Source: Prostheceraeus crozeri | Lineage: Eukaryota > Platyhelminthes > Polycladida > Euryleptidae | Length of the DNA: 64,000 nt | NCBI GenBank assembly: GCA_907163375.1 | Contig: CAJQUW010000895.1 | Span: 1 to 64,000, forward strand | Direction of reading: 5' to 3' | Shown: in pieces, positions 24,007 through 34,125 of the stretch | Numbering within the stretch: position 1 is the stretch's first letter | Layout: each line of letters opens with the position of its first letter | Made by a program: the position numbers and the translations under genes | The notes under the pieces: generated by a model | Told to the model about the DNA's origin: nothing | What the model saw: the letters and a program-made list of their open reading frames with translations, nothing else | Database searches by the model: none

Positions 24007-25320
24007 GGGAAGTTAGGCCTATTGATGTCCATGTCAGATCAGCAGAATAATTAGTGTCTAGAGTGGCTATGGATGATAAAACTTGTCATCAACAGCTTAG
24101 TGCTTCACCTGACAAATTAATTAAGAAAGTGCAAAAGTACCATTACTTAAAGGTTATCGGTAACAGGATTCAATATGATGTGTCTTTATTGTCAAGTTAG
24201 GGGAATAGCTGGTGGATCACGTGAATCGAAAATTAAAGCAATAATACATCGCATCTGTTGCAAACGCTTGATTGACTGGATTAGAAAGTATTCATGAAGA
24301 TCTTTTAATTGGAAATTCAGTCAATTTAATTAAAAGTAAAGGAATATCGCTGCATCAGACAGATGGAATTTGAATGTCAATTTTCTACTTAAATTGACAT
24401 TAACAGATGGTCTCTCTGCCATCATTTGTTCTAGGAAACGCGGAAATAAGTAAAGGAATGAATACATTTCCAGGTAAATTGTACACTTGCAATAGAAATT
24501 GCATCAGACCATCAGAAGGCTTTGCTTTACGTGTTCAGAAGAGCGCATACTTTCAATTTGAATAAAGGGGTATTTTCTTTGTTTCAACTTTGTGCCGTGC
24601 CGTGTTCGTGTTTTACAATTAGAGTGAGGTTTTATTTTTGTTTTTACAATAGTTCATTATTAATGCTCAGTTTGAGATACTTTGATGCCTTAACCTGTCA
24701 AAGACAGCACTAGGAGCGCATATTTTTGAAGAGAATTTTAGCGGCTGAATGTCAATTATCAACTGATGAGAGGAAGATAGAAATAGCAATAATGCCTTTC
24801 ATCGGTGACATGACATCCAGTATAGGACCATGTAATGATGTCATCAAACTGATATGAATAAATCGACGTAGATCTGCAATGCGAACATTTGCTATATTGG
24901 TTCTCATATATTCCGCTCTATATTTCTGAAAATTTCGCTAGACTCAGAGTCCAATGAGCAGCAATTTCTATTTCAAATTTAACTAGCGAAGAATTGTGTG
25001 AAGTGTATCAGAAATGCATAATTTCTTTACAAAAAATGAAAAAAATCTTTTCAGCTATTTTCTTAATTGAAAAAGATATCCATCGAATTGACAAAAAATT
25101 AATGTAATCCTGATATATTGAACATGAAGACAGCGACCTCTAGGGCTGCAGCTGATCCCTACAAATGAAGTACAAGTAATTATTGCTACTAGTTCATTAC
25201 TAATGGAGCAGTGAAACTATTAAAATTATAGTTATTTAATGACATGCCACAGACAGGTTGGACGGCTTTCAAATTTTAAATCAATTTGAAAAGTGTAAGT
25301 ACTCATTATAATTTTTATCA
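24007..25320. other. No gene recognised
   Basis: AT-rich sequence without coding motifs. Ends at the A that precedes the Helitron. Confidence 0.45.
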
Positions 25321-25768
25321 TCTTATATATAAAATGCAAAACGCCGACAAACTCCTCCTAAACCATGAAACTTTACGCCAATATGATACTACTATTTAAT
25401 AGAACAAAAAATTTGTAGTTAAAACCGCCCTGTCTCATTTCCCTAAGTATCATAATTACAGAGAAAAGTAGACTTTTGTGTAAATTTTTACCGAAAAAAT
25501 ATTAATTACACAAGTAACTACATTAAATTTACAAATGAACTCCTCATTTGCTTTAAAAAATTGCCTCGCTAGACATGCGTCTCATTGATTCTAATGTTTC
25601 TCGACGGATTCAGCAACAGCCAATGAGAACGCGATCTAAATGGTAAGACAGCCAATCAGTGTAGGCGAATGAGTTGGTAAACTTGATATGCAACAATGTG
25701 CATACATACAATGTGCACTGTCTATACTTATGCATATAAATCCTGGACGAAGTCCGGGGCCTTACTAG
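25321..25768 (+). mobile_element. Non-autonomous Helitron, 448 bp, both ends present
   Basis: It starts with TC (TCTTATATATAAAATG, the AT-rich 5' end common in animal Helitrons). It ends with CTAG after a GC-rich hairpin (CCTGGAC GAA GTCCGGG at 25742-25758), a few bases before the end. It sits between an A (25320) and a T (25769), the A^T target that Helitrons use without target duplication. It has no coding capacity, so it would depend on a Rep/helicase protein encoded elsewhere. Confidence 0.88.
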
Positions 25769-25975
25769 TTATTACTATAAATTATGAACATTAAGTACTT
25801 ATTAATTAGGTCAGTTATGATCTCAATTCTCCCCCGTCCCCCACTCTTTCAAATTTGTCTAAAATACGAAAAAATGAGTCACTCGTCACAAAACTAAGGT
25901 TGCAGTTAGTTGAAAATAATGTCCACCTATATGCAAAATAGCAGGCATGGCGGACATGCACTTTCTGAATAACTA

Positions 25976-27362
25976 CAGGGTGAATCAAAATTAGCCGTGA
26001 ACAAAAACAAAGGTTTTCTTTCATGCTTAGCAAGTTTTGCATCACTAACAGTTGTAAACAGAGATGAATCATCATTCCCATGACTGCGTGATCGATTCGT
26101 ATTGAAAGTAAGTCAATCTGTCCAACAATTTTTCATTTCTAATGTAGTGTGATAAGAGATGGAATACACCATTAAAGAGCGAGTTCTGATTACCTCTTGG
26201 GTAATTGCTGCAACAGGCAACTGTTCTGTAGAGGACTGTAGGCGACGATTTCGCATTGAATTCAACAAAGAAGCACCACCTCGACAAACCCTGATTGATT
26301 GGAAAAAACAAACTGTTAGAAACAGGTTCTCTTGTGCATCAGAGACCAGGTCAAGGAAGACCAAAGTCCGCAGTAAGCCAGGAAAACGAAGAGCGAGTTT
26401 TGGGTGCAGTTCAGAGAGATCCGACAACATCCACTCGTCGTCTCTCTGAAGAACTAGAATTGTCTCAGTCCAACGTCTATAGAATACTAAAGAAGAATGA
26501 ATTTCATCCTTAAAAGCCACTGTATTGCCAGGAGCTTGTCGATGGAGATGACGACCGAAGGCGCCAGTTTTACGAAGTAATGCAAAACAGGTTCACCAAT
26601 GATCCATCGTTTCTGAGAAAGCTGACTTTTTCAGACGAATGTGTTTCATCTGAACGGACAAGTTACTAAACATAATGTTTACTTCTAGTCGACGGATAAT
26701 CCTCACATCAGATTCAGAGATCCAGGGCAAACACCCTCAGTTACCGTTTGGGCCTGTATTTCCTTCAATGGAATTATTGACACAAACATTGACACTCGCA
26801 CAATGAAAGGGGAAAGATATTGTGAAATTCTCTGTGAAAAAGTTGTTCCTTATTTCAAAAGAAACAAGCAGATGATTTAGCAACAGGATGGGGCTAGCAG
26901 CCATTACTGTGTGAAGCCCGCCAAATTTTGGATCAAGAAATGCCCCAACAGTGGATCGGTAGGCGAGGCTTTATTGAGTGGCCGGCACGGTCACCTGACC
27001 TCACAACATGTGACTACTGGTTCTGGTCCTATCTTCGAAGTCGAGTATATCATCCTCAGAATGTGTTCTTCCCTTCTGTGATAGAACTGACAAATAGAAT
27101 CCAAATGGAAATGACGGCAATTCCTCTCAAAATGTTCCGAGACTCTTTCAGAGATTTCCCGAAACGGTTGCAAAAGTGCCTGTCAGCCAATGGTAGTCTA
27201 TTTGAAGGTTCAAGTTTGTCATAATTATTTGCTAGTTGAAAAATTATTTCATGTATATAGGCCCTACACAGATTTTTCAAATAAAAAAGTTTTATGAATA
27301 TAGAGACCAGTTAACAATAATAAAGTGTTATTATCATTCACGGCTAATTTTGACTCACCCTG
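25976..27362 (+). mobile_element. Tc1/mariner-type DNA transposon, decayed copy B
   Basis: Left end CAGGGTGAATCAAAATTAGC and the inverse of CAGGGTGAGTCAAAATTAGC at the right form TIRs of about 27 bp with one mismatch. They are flanked by TA on both sides (25974-25975 and 27363-27364). The 1387-bp body encodes a broken transposase of the same broad type as copy A, but the TIRs and protein differ, so it is a separate family. Confidence 0.92.
26159..27224 (+). pseudogene. Mariner-type transposase remnant
   Basis: The start at 26159 reads MEYTIKERVLITSWVIAATG, a DUF4817-type N-terminal DNA-binding domain. A frame change near 26300 leads to GSLVHQRPGQGRPKS (the GRP hook) and STRRLSEELELSQSNVYRIL, the second helix-turn-helix, ending in a stop at about 26511. 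Further pieces hold the catalytic residues: LTFSDE (about 26630), QQDGASSHY (about 26880) and ARSPDLTTCDYWFWSYL (about 26990-27040). A long C-terminal frame (26928-27224) is open. All three acidic positions survive, but the frame is broken by at least two frameshifts and several stops, so the copy is inactive. Confidence 0.88.
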
Positions 27363-27364
27363 TA

Positions 27365-29198
27365 GAAGTATAGCGATGTAAGAAGCGATTGATTACTTCG
27401 TTTATTCGGTGCATTGCTCTCTCTCTCTCTCTTCATCTCACTGGCTGTCACTTCGAAATATTTGCTTCTGGCCTACGGACGAAGTCAGATTAATCAGCTG
27501 ACATTTCTACACTTCAAGATATCGTTAACGTATCCAATTCAAAAGTTGCTTATCGGATTTACAAAATTCTTTGTAAGTAGGTAGAAAATATCCTCAACTA
27601 CGTGCATCTGACATTTTGTGACGATTGACTAATTTTCGTGAATTTTAGACAAATTTGAAAATGTGGGGGAGAGTCCAACATAGGTGTCAAATATTATTTC
27701 AAATGCTCATAACCTTCGATGCTTCAATTTATGATGAGTGCAAATAATTCCACTGCTTTAATCTCACGCACCAATGCTGGTGATACTGTTTCTGCCACCG
27801 CGTAGTATTTTGTGTGAAATATATATTGATAAGCAAAAGAATTTTACATCCACGGTTTGCAATGATTTTCAGAGGCAACAAGCCACAATAAAACTTCACC
27901 TCTAAGACTGAACTGTCGGTAATAAAATCATGAAACAAATGCAGGATGATTGTGTATTGGGAGATCATAGTAGTTAGAAACTTAAAAGTCATTTATATGC
28001 AAGTCATGGCGGGTTCACTAAGAAAGGAAAGCGCTTTTTTAAAGAAATGTCTGTATAATAATCTCCTCTGGCTTTTGCGGTTGAAATCAATATTGCAATG
28101 GAACTTTGTTGCCTTCTAAAGTACTTTCTTTTGACTGAATGAGTAGGTGTTGTGACTTCTCCCTCAAATGGAGGGACAATATTTACACGAGGCAATCGAA
28201 ATAATGGGTAGGAACAACACTTTAGAAATGCAATATGAACAAATAAAATGTGAAAACTCTAGCCTGATTGATGGAATACGTGGGAAGATGTATACTGCAA
28301 TATTTTTTGAAATGAGCTTCGTTGCAGTGATCTTTCCTTGTTTAGGACAGAAAAAAGGAACTGACTAATTGGAAACCACATGGCAAGTACTCAGTGCAAA
28401 AGTTCATCAATTGTGCATTTATTTAGAAGTTCAAACTCCCATCTCTTTGTAAACTGAGTGCAAAGACATTTAATTACTTTTAGTTTATGACAGCGCATAT
28501 TTCTGAAATTTATATCGTATTGTGTGATGGGTACCGGTATATTAGTTATCAATAAAGTCACTCAAGTGCCTCACCGAAAATGGGAATATTTTAATTATTG
28601 TAAATTTCTTCATATATATTGTTATAACAATCAAATAAGCAAATGTTTGAGCCATTACAAATTCAGTAGTTGTGAGAAAATGAGAAGAAAGTTTAGGAAT
28701 CACAGGCTGATCAGTGTGGGAGTATCTCAGCCGCAACAGGAATAATAGTAACAATGCTGACAAGCATAGGCATGCTTAATTAAAATGTATACTAGCTATG
28801 GATAAAGTGAATACTGTGTTGAATCAACTGATCTAAAGTATGCGATGTATAAATGATGAATAAATGATTATGACCTAAGTCATAAGTCATTTTGCCAATA
28901 TTTTTCTCATGACAGGTAGAACAAGCAGAAGAAGAAGAAACATATAATATTTTTCTAATTTTTGAAAGAACATAAAGCATAGAAATAGTTAGCCAAAAAG
29001 AATGACGCATTATGCCACAACTTTGGCTGAATTGAAGATAATCACCCAAGGATTCTCAACCGGGTGACGGCTTATTAGTAACAAGAGACGAATACTAGAA
29101 AAAATAACAGTGCCCCAATATTGGAAAGCGTGAGGCGTGAGTAGGCTACATCGAAGAAATGACAAGCCCAAAAGTTATAATGCTTAACAAAAAGATGT
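27365..29198. other. No gene recognised
   Basis: AT-rich with a CT microsatellite at 27418-27432. No motif or terminal repeat recognised. Confidence 0.45.
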
Positions 29199-29890
29199 TC
29201 ATGACAAGAAAAACTGCTTTAGAGTAAAATCGCTGTTGTACTTTTTTGACATTGAAATTATAAACCATTTATTGCGAAATGCTGACGTCACAATAGAATG
29301 TCTGAATTTCTTAGGAAATGTCATTAAAAGCAAAGTCAAATGATTCAGAGGGTGGCCCTCATTGCAAATAACATCGAGGAAATCAAAATCTGCCTGCGGT
29401 AGAACAAAATTCACAACTGAGTCCACATATTATTAAATGAGCTGACCTCTGAACCCTCTCGATCTGAAATTATCTTTTAAAACGTCCTTTAATTGGCAAA
29501 GAGCAAATGCTCTTGAGAAGGCCTTTTTAAATAACCGGTCGATGTGGAGAGACCATGATAGCCTTTCATCGAATATCACACACAAAAAGTCGCATTCATG
29601 ATTTCAGCGGAACAGATCGTAAGCAATAATTATACTTTTCGAATTGTCGATCAAGCCAGATGAACATCTGTTGGTATTTGCTTTCTCTTATGGTCATTTT
29701 GTTCTCAATTGTTCATGCAACAACTTGACCATATACGGGAGTGGCATTCAATAAGATGCTGTTATTGGACATTTTTTCAGCAATTATAATATCGTCATCA
29801 TATTTAATCAATATCGAGTCTCGCCAATGATCTTCTAGGAGAAAGTCAGAGATAAAATAGCCGAAGATTAGGGGTCCAAAAGATGACCCT
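29199..29890 (-). pseudogene. LINE reverse-transcriptase fragment (Jockey/CR1-type)
   Basis: On the minus strand from 29880 a frame reads SSFGPLIFGYFISDF and then ILIKYDDDIIIAEK, the RT catalytic box (usual YADD, here YDDD). It goes on to ENKMTIRESKYQQMFIW, and in the next frame LCVIFDERLSWSLHIDRLFK, the conserved block after the palm in CR1/L2/Jockey-type LINEs. The final piece (29199-29426) resembles the C-terminal tail (HPLNHLT, FRNKWFI). Stops and at least one frameshift make it dead. The 5' half, including the endonuclease, is missing. It is not the same family as the LINE at 42.6-46.5 kb. Confidence 0.8.
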
Positions 29891-29892
29891 TA

Positions 29893-30050
29893 TTACTGAT
29901 GACTTATGGTTTATCCTGTGTGCTTCCGTAATCAAAGGCGACTTATGGCTGATAGCTTATTGCTTGCTCTGTATGCCAGCTCTCATTGAACCTAGGCGTT
30001 GGAATTCTGTTTACGGCTTATGGCTTATCGTACGTGCTTCCGGCTAATTT
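29893..30050 (+). repeat. Degenerate tandem repeat
   Basis: About four diverged units around GACTTATGG(C/T)TTATC followed by TGTGCTTCCG. Likely an old minisatellite; it lies beside the LINE fragment. Confidence 0.55.
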
Positions 30051-30084
30051 CTAATAATATCTTTCAACTTTATGCAGAATGCCG

Positions 30085-30184
30085 ACATTGAAAAAACTTA
30101 TTTTTTAAAAATGTCGCAGCATGCCCGACGTATTGAACGTTCGCAACATTGTCAAGATCTACGGGCAACCGAAACATCTGAGGC
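30085..30184 (+). repeat. Older repeat, left part (split by transposon)
   Basis: Together with 34007-34125 this matches the minus strand of 37500-37760. Common blocks: CATGCCCGACGT or its relative ACGCCCGACGT, TCTACGGGCAA, ACATCTGA.GCGGCA. The transposon at 30185-33997 has inserted into it. It contains a decayed hammerhead-like segment of the kind seen in Penelope-like elements, so it may derive from one. Confidence 0.7.
30176..30184. repeat. 9-bp target-site duplication, left copy (ATCTGAGGC)
   Basis: ATCTGAGGC stands immediately before the left TIR and again immediately after the right TIR (33998-34006). The uninterrupted relative at 37.6 kb has a single such site, which confirms the insertion point. 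Confidence 0.9.
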
Positions 30185-30499
30185 GGGTCGGTGTAAAATC
30201 CGATCGCTGCCGATCGCGCCAATCCGAGAAAAATTTCTCAAAGTGCTTTGAATCGCTAAATAATGCACATATATGATAAGGATTGCCTTGCTAATCCTCC
30301 GTTGCAACTAAAATTCATTGATGATAGCTTGTTTCCAAGAAAAATGACTATCAAGTTTCAATTAATTTGACCATCAATACTGCTATTCAACTGTTATTTT
30401 CGTAGTGTTCCCCTGCGATCGGCGGCGGTTTCAAGCATTCTCCACACTCCACAGTGGGTCAAAACCCCGCAAAACGGGACAAAACCTTCTCCTCGGCTA

Positions 30500-30830
30500 T
30501 GAGCATCTGTTGATAAAAAACTTAACATGTATTCCGACTAAATCGATAGCGCCGAATTTAATGGCAATATTTTCCCACAGCAACGGTTGCTAGGGAGCCT
30601 ATTTCTGCATAGCAACCAGAAAACCATGTTACATATAGATATTAAAACTGTATGTACAAAACTTGCTGTTGAGCTGCTATCACAAGATATAAAAACTTGA
30701 CGTGAATTCTAACTAAATCGATAGCGCCGGATTTAATGGTGAGGTTTTCCCTTAGCAACGGTTGCTAGGGAGCCTATTTCTGCATAGCAACCAGAAAACT
30801 GTGTTAGATACAGCTTTGCGATTTTGTGTA
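30500..30830. repeat. Two tandem copies, about 174-bp period, inside the transposon
   Basis: AAATCGATAGCGCCG then AGCAACGGTTGCTAGGGAGC and CTATTTCTGCATAGCAACC occur at 30540-30625 and again at 30714-30800. Each holds the palindrome AGCAACGGTTGCT. They lie between the left TIR and the transposase stop, a position where transposase-binding repeats can occur. Confidence 0.75.
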
Positions 30831-30953
30831 TAAAGCGCATTATATTCACTGACCCACACCTTTCATGTAAAACCAATATTTTTGGAACAATTTTACTGTG
30901 TAGACTACAACATACGCACGGAAAATTTGATCAATCAATCAAATCAAATCAAA

Positions 30954-33041
30954 TCATATGAAATGTAGCTCATTGGGCTCCTTTAGAAGGGAAGGTACAT
31001 CTGATGACAAAGCCAATTTCTTTGTATTTCGATTATTGCGATAAGTTGCGATCAGGGAGTCCGAATTGCACAGCAACCTTCTCATGAGATCATGGTTAGT
31101 CGATGACCTTGATATCTTCCTCGTAAATTGTTCTCTAGAAATTAAAAAAACTCTTTCATGCATCAGTAATAACACAAGTATAATAATATTATTAACTAAT
31201 TTCACAGACATTTTTAAGATTAAGAGCTCGTGAAGAAGCGCAACATGGCAATTTCAACATTTCATCTATAGACATACCTGTATTTCTTGAAATATTTGTT
31301 TGAGGCCTCTTGCGCTTCTTCTGAGTACATCCCGAGAGGCAAACTGCACACTTCTATGATTGCATGTCCGTGTAATAAGATTTTGTGTACTGATTGTGGC
31401 ATGGGATACCATTTGTAATGTTGCGTGTAATATCTTGCTGTTTGAATGCAGTGTGATTTGAATTTTTCTGAGTCTATGTCAAAGTTGCATGAAATTGTGA
31501 TGAGGATGACATGTAGTTTTTCGAGTAGTGTGCGATCGATCTGTAGGATTTCGGAAGCCACATTCGAGTTTTGGAACACTCTTCTCGCACTGTTGCCGTC
31601 ATTTGACGTTCCAGACCCTCCTGTTCGAGGTTGATCAACTACAAGACCCATTCTCTCACGGAATTGTTTCTGAATTTCTTTTTTTCTCTCTTCTACAGAA
31701 CGTTTCTCGGCCAATGTTCTTGCCTGATATTTTTTGATCGGCAATTTGTATGCAATATGCAACACGGTTTCAAAAAATCGTATCCACGCATGCAGGATCG
31801 AAATCCCGTATCTAAGATTGCTGCAGTCATAAGACTTTTCTAACAGTCTGTCAATGTCGTTCATCTCTTTTAGTGAAGCACCGCAGATGCTACAGCACTG
31901 CATTGAATTGGTCACGTCAGAGATGTAGGTATGTATTTTTCCGTCTATCATCGTCAATTGCAAGACGTGATGAACAGTGATGTCCTTGCCATTAATGGAA
32001 GTTCTGGTCTCAAGTACTTCATTCATTTCATTTTTTATCCATTCAAACTCCCGTTGGACTACTTCTTTTCTTTCTTTTTCATATTTGAATCTAACCGGAC
32101 GGCAGTAGTTTGTAGATGATGGCTTTGGATTCCGCCAGATTATCGTTCGATTTCCATTGGCAAAACTAGAAATGTCCAGAGTTACAACACACGTTAGAAA
32201 TAAACTGCTTTCATTAGCAAGTTGTCGTTCTTCGAGTGAAGTCTATTTATAAACTGATTGTCCGGTAGCTCCATCGAACCCGATTTTCCATCTGAACGAC
32301 AAGCGATTAAATTCTGGAATACTTTCGGATGTCAGGACTTCTCTCTGAGCCAGAAATACCCTTTGAAGAGTATGATCTAACAAGTTTCGGATAGGTATCT
32401 CACAACTGAAATCTGCCACGCTGATGCCTTCTGGGTAGCATTGGGCTTTAGTTTCCTTGATAGTATGATATGTTGGATATATGTTCCAGTTTTGTCTTAC
32501 TGCATGGTTTCGCAGTAGTTGACAACTGGATTTTGTTAGATTAGTGTCTAGTATGAGAGCTAGAGCCTCTTCTGGACTGGTCTGGTGTTCATCAGAAATT
32601 TCTCACTTCTCTAGCTTTTTCAGTGTTCTGTTCGATTGTTAATCTCTTGCTTGATGCGTATAAGAGTTCGTTTGAAGAATATTTACTCACAATACCCGTG
32701 ACCTTTCGATTTTTTGTCCTGGTAGACGCCGATTCAAATTCTACAGAGGGTCTTCCACCCTTACTCGTATTACCGGCACCACTCTTGAATAGCATTTCAG
32801 AAAGCCAGGATTCATTTTGTTTTAGAAAAACATCCTTCGTTCTATTTGCCTTCTGCCATCTAATGCGTACCTTGTACATGAATTCAGTAGTGACCTTATT
32901 GATATCATCAGGAAGTTGTAAGTCTGTCGTGTCCTTAATGTGTTGTGTCAATTGTGTTATTGCGTTTTCGCTTTGAATATATGTCTTGTTATCAAAAAGG
33001 TAGGATACCAGGCTTTTCTAGTCCATACCGAATGGTGGTTC
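30954..33041 (-). pseudogene. RAG1/Transib-like transposase gene, two visible exons, slightly broken
   Basis: Minus-strand gene. A splice acceptor (TTCTTTCAG) ends at about 33042, so an upstream exon is likely. The main exon (33041-31278) begins IEPPFGMD and runs through VRIRWQKANRTKDVFLKQNE, a GGRPSVEFESAS block and SPEEALALIL. It then has the first catalytic block WKIGFDGATGQSVYK (about 32260), IIWRNPKPSSTNYCRPVRF, and a CSIC zinc-binding pair (about 31890). LHAWIRFFE and WYPMPQSVHKILLHG follow, then the glutamate block SEEAQEASNKYFKKYR (about 31290). After a 143-bp intron the second exon (31134-30954) gives EQFTRKISR and a short tail. One in-frame TAG stands after SVYK (about 32250), another near the start (about 33015), and a frameshift lies near 32595. 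The blocks match the RAG1/Transib DDE core as I know it; the exact family is uncertain. Confidence 0.8.
31135..31277 (-). other. Intron in the RAG1/Transib-like gene
   Basis: On the minus strand the exon ends AAATACAG and the intron begins GTATGTC. It ends with a T-rich tract, TTTTTTTAATTTCTAG. Joining the two sides keeps frame across a split Arg codon in the conserved KKYR-EQFTRK stretch. Reading through instead gives a stop after a few codons. Confidence 0.85.
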
Positions 33042-33191
33042 AATCTGAAAGAATAAAAATCTTAACTAGGTTTCTCGCAGCTTTTTTACGAATTATCACT
33101 ACAATTGATATGCAGCTATAGTGGTGTGAGTAGCAGTGGTTGTGCCTTCATGAAACATTCACGTGAAGCGCTGCATTATCGTGTGATAAGT

Positions 33192-33262
33192 ATCGGTATG
33201 GCACAACGGATAGTGCTTACTGTTTGCGTGTAGCAGGGCTTGGGTTCGAAATCAATGAGCAA
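33192..33262 (+). repeat. tRNA-like sequence (SINE head or tRNA relic)
   Basis: An A-box-like TGGCACAACGG (33199-33209) and a B-box-like GGTTCGAAATC (33243-33253) are spaced as in a tRNA. A perfect D-arm stem (GCAC/GTGC) is present, but the anticodon, T and acceptor stems pair poorly, so it is not a working tRNA gene. It lies inside the RAG1/Transib-like transposon, upstream of the coding part, and may be a SINE insertion. Confidence 0.5.
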
Positions 33263-33997
33263 CAAAGTTTTTTTCCTTATTTTTCTCATATGTCATCCTG
33301 GTAAAGATGATCAATCATTGTGGTATAAGACGTTAATAGGCACTGCTTGGCAGAATATTTCTTCGTAATATTGTTTGGTATACTGAATTACATATCTTAA
33401 AGGTAATTTAAGGACGGAATTCGACAGAACTCAGAAAGCGCGCATAGTTTTTATGAATTTTAGTACATTTAACTAATCAATTCTACATGCTGTTTTAGAG
33501 AAAACTAAGTTTTGTCTACTAAAAAATAATGAGAGCCTCCATTTAACCACTCCGATTTAAAGAATTAACACATATGTTGACTAAACTAAAGTAAAAAATG
33601 ATCAAAATGATCTCTTACCAACTGATTTATTGATGAGATCTCCAGGAACCAATCTGTAAACTTCACGAACCGAAACGTAATTTGAATACAACAGACAGAT
33701 TTAAAATATTGTAAAATCAAAACGATTCAAACAAGTGAACCAAAACTTATGCATATGTGCTAGCCAGAACATCTGTAATTATAAATAAACTGACTCAAGA
33801 AGAATTTCAAAAAAATTTTTTTGAGGTTTTGCCAGCTTGTGACCCACTGTGCACTCGCAAGACCAAATACTACTCAGAGCTGTGGAGAAACCCCCGTCGA
33901 TCTCAATATTTCTATAACCGGTCGCTGACTTTATGACGAAAAGATAGTGGTGGTTTCGATCGGCGCGATCGGCAGCGATCGGATTTTACAACGACCC

Positions 33998-34006
33998 ATC
34001 TGAGGC
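33998..34006. repeat. 9-bp target-site duplication, right copy (ATCTGAGGC)
   Basis: Exact copy of 30176-30184. Confidence 0.9.
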
Positions 34007-34125
34007 GGCAGCTAACAATGAGGCTTATGTAGTGCTTGTGTGCGAATCAGATCAGAAGTCAGTCATTTCATGTTTACGACAAATTCTAAGTGACAGTCTT
34101 AGGATGAATCTAACCTCGCTCAAAC
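34007..34125 (+). repeat. Older repeat, right part
   Basis: Continues the repeat interrupted at 30184. It matches the inverse of 37500-37620 (GTGCTTGTGTGCGAATCAGA and TCAGAAGTCA blocks). Confidence 0.7.

Larger units (their letters stand above)
30185..33997 (-). mobile_element. DNA transposon with RAG1/Transib-like transposase, 3813 bp
   Basis: The ends are inverted repeats of about 36 bp with one mismatch. The left end begins GGGTCGGTGTAAAATCC and the right end is the inverse of GGGTCGTTGTAAAATCC. Both contain a doubled CGATCG (CCGATCGCTGCCGATCGCG). An exact 9-bp duplication (ATCTGAGGC) flanks the element, and it splits an older repeat whose empty-site relative is at 37.6 kb. The minus strand encodes a spliced transposase of RAG1/Transib type. 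Known Transib elements have CACAATG-like ends and 5-bp duplications, so these ends and the 9-bp duplication are unusual. The coding part has a few breaks, so this copy is probably non-autonomous now. Confidence 0.85.

Noticed and set aside
33192-33262. Working tRNA gene
   Set aside because: Only the D-arm pairs well; other stems fail.
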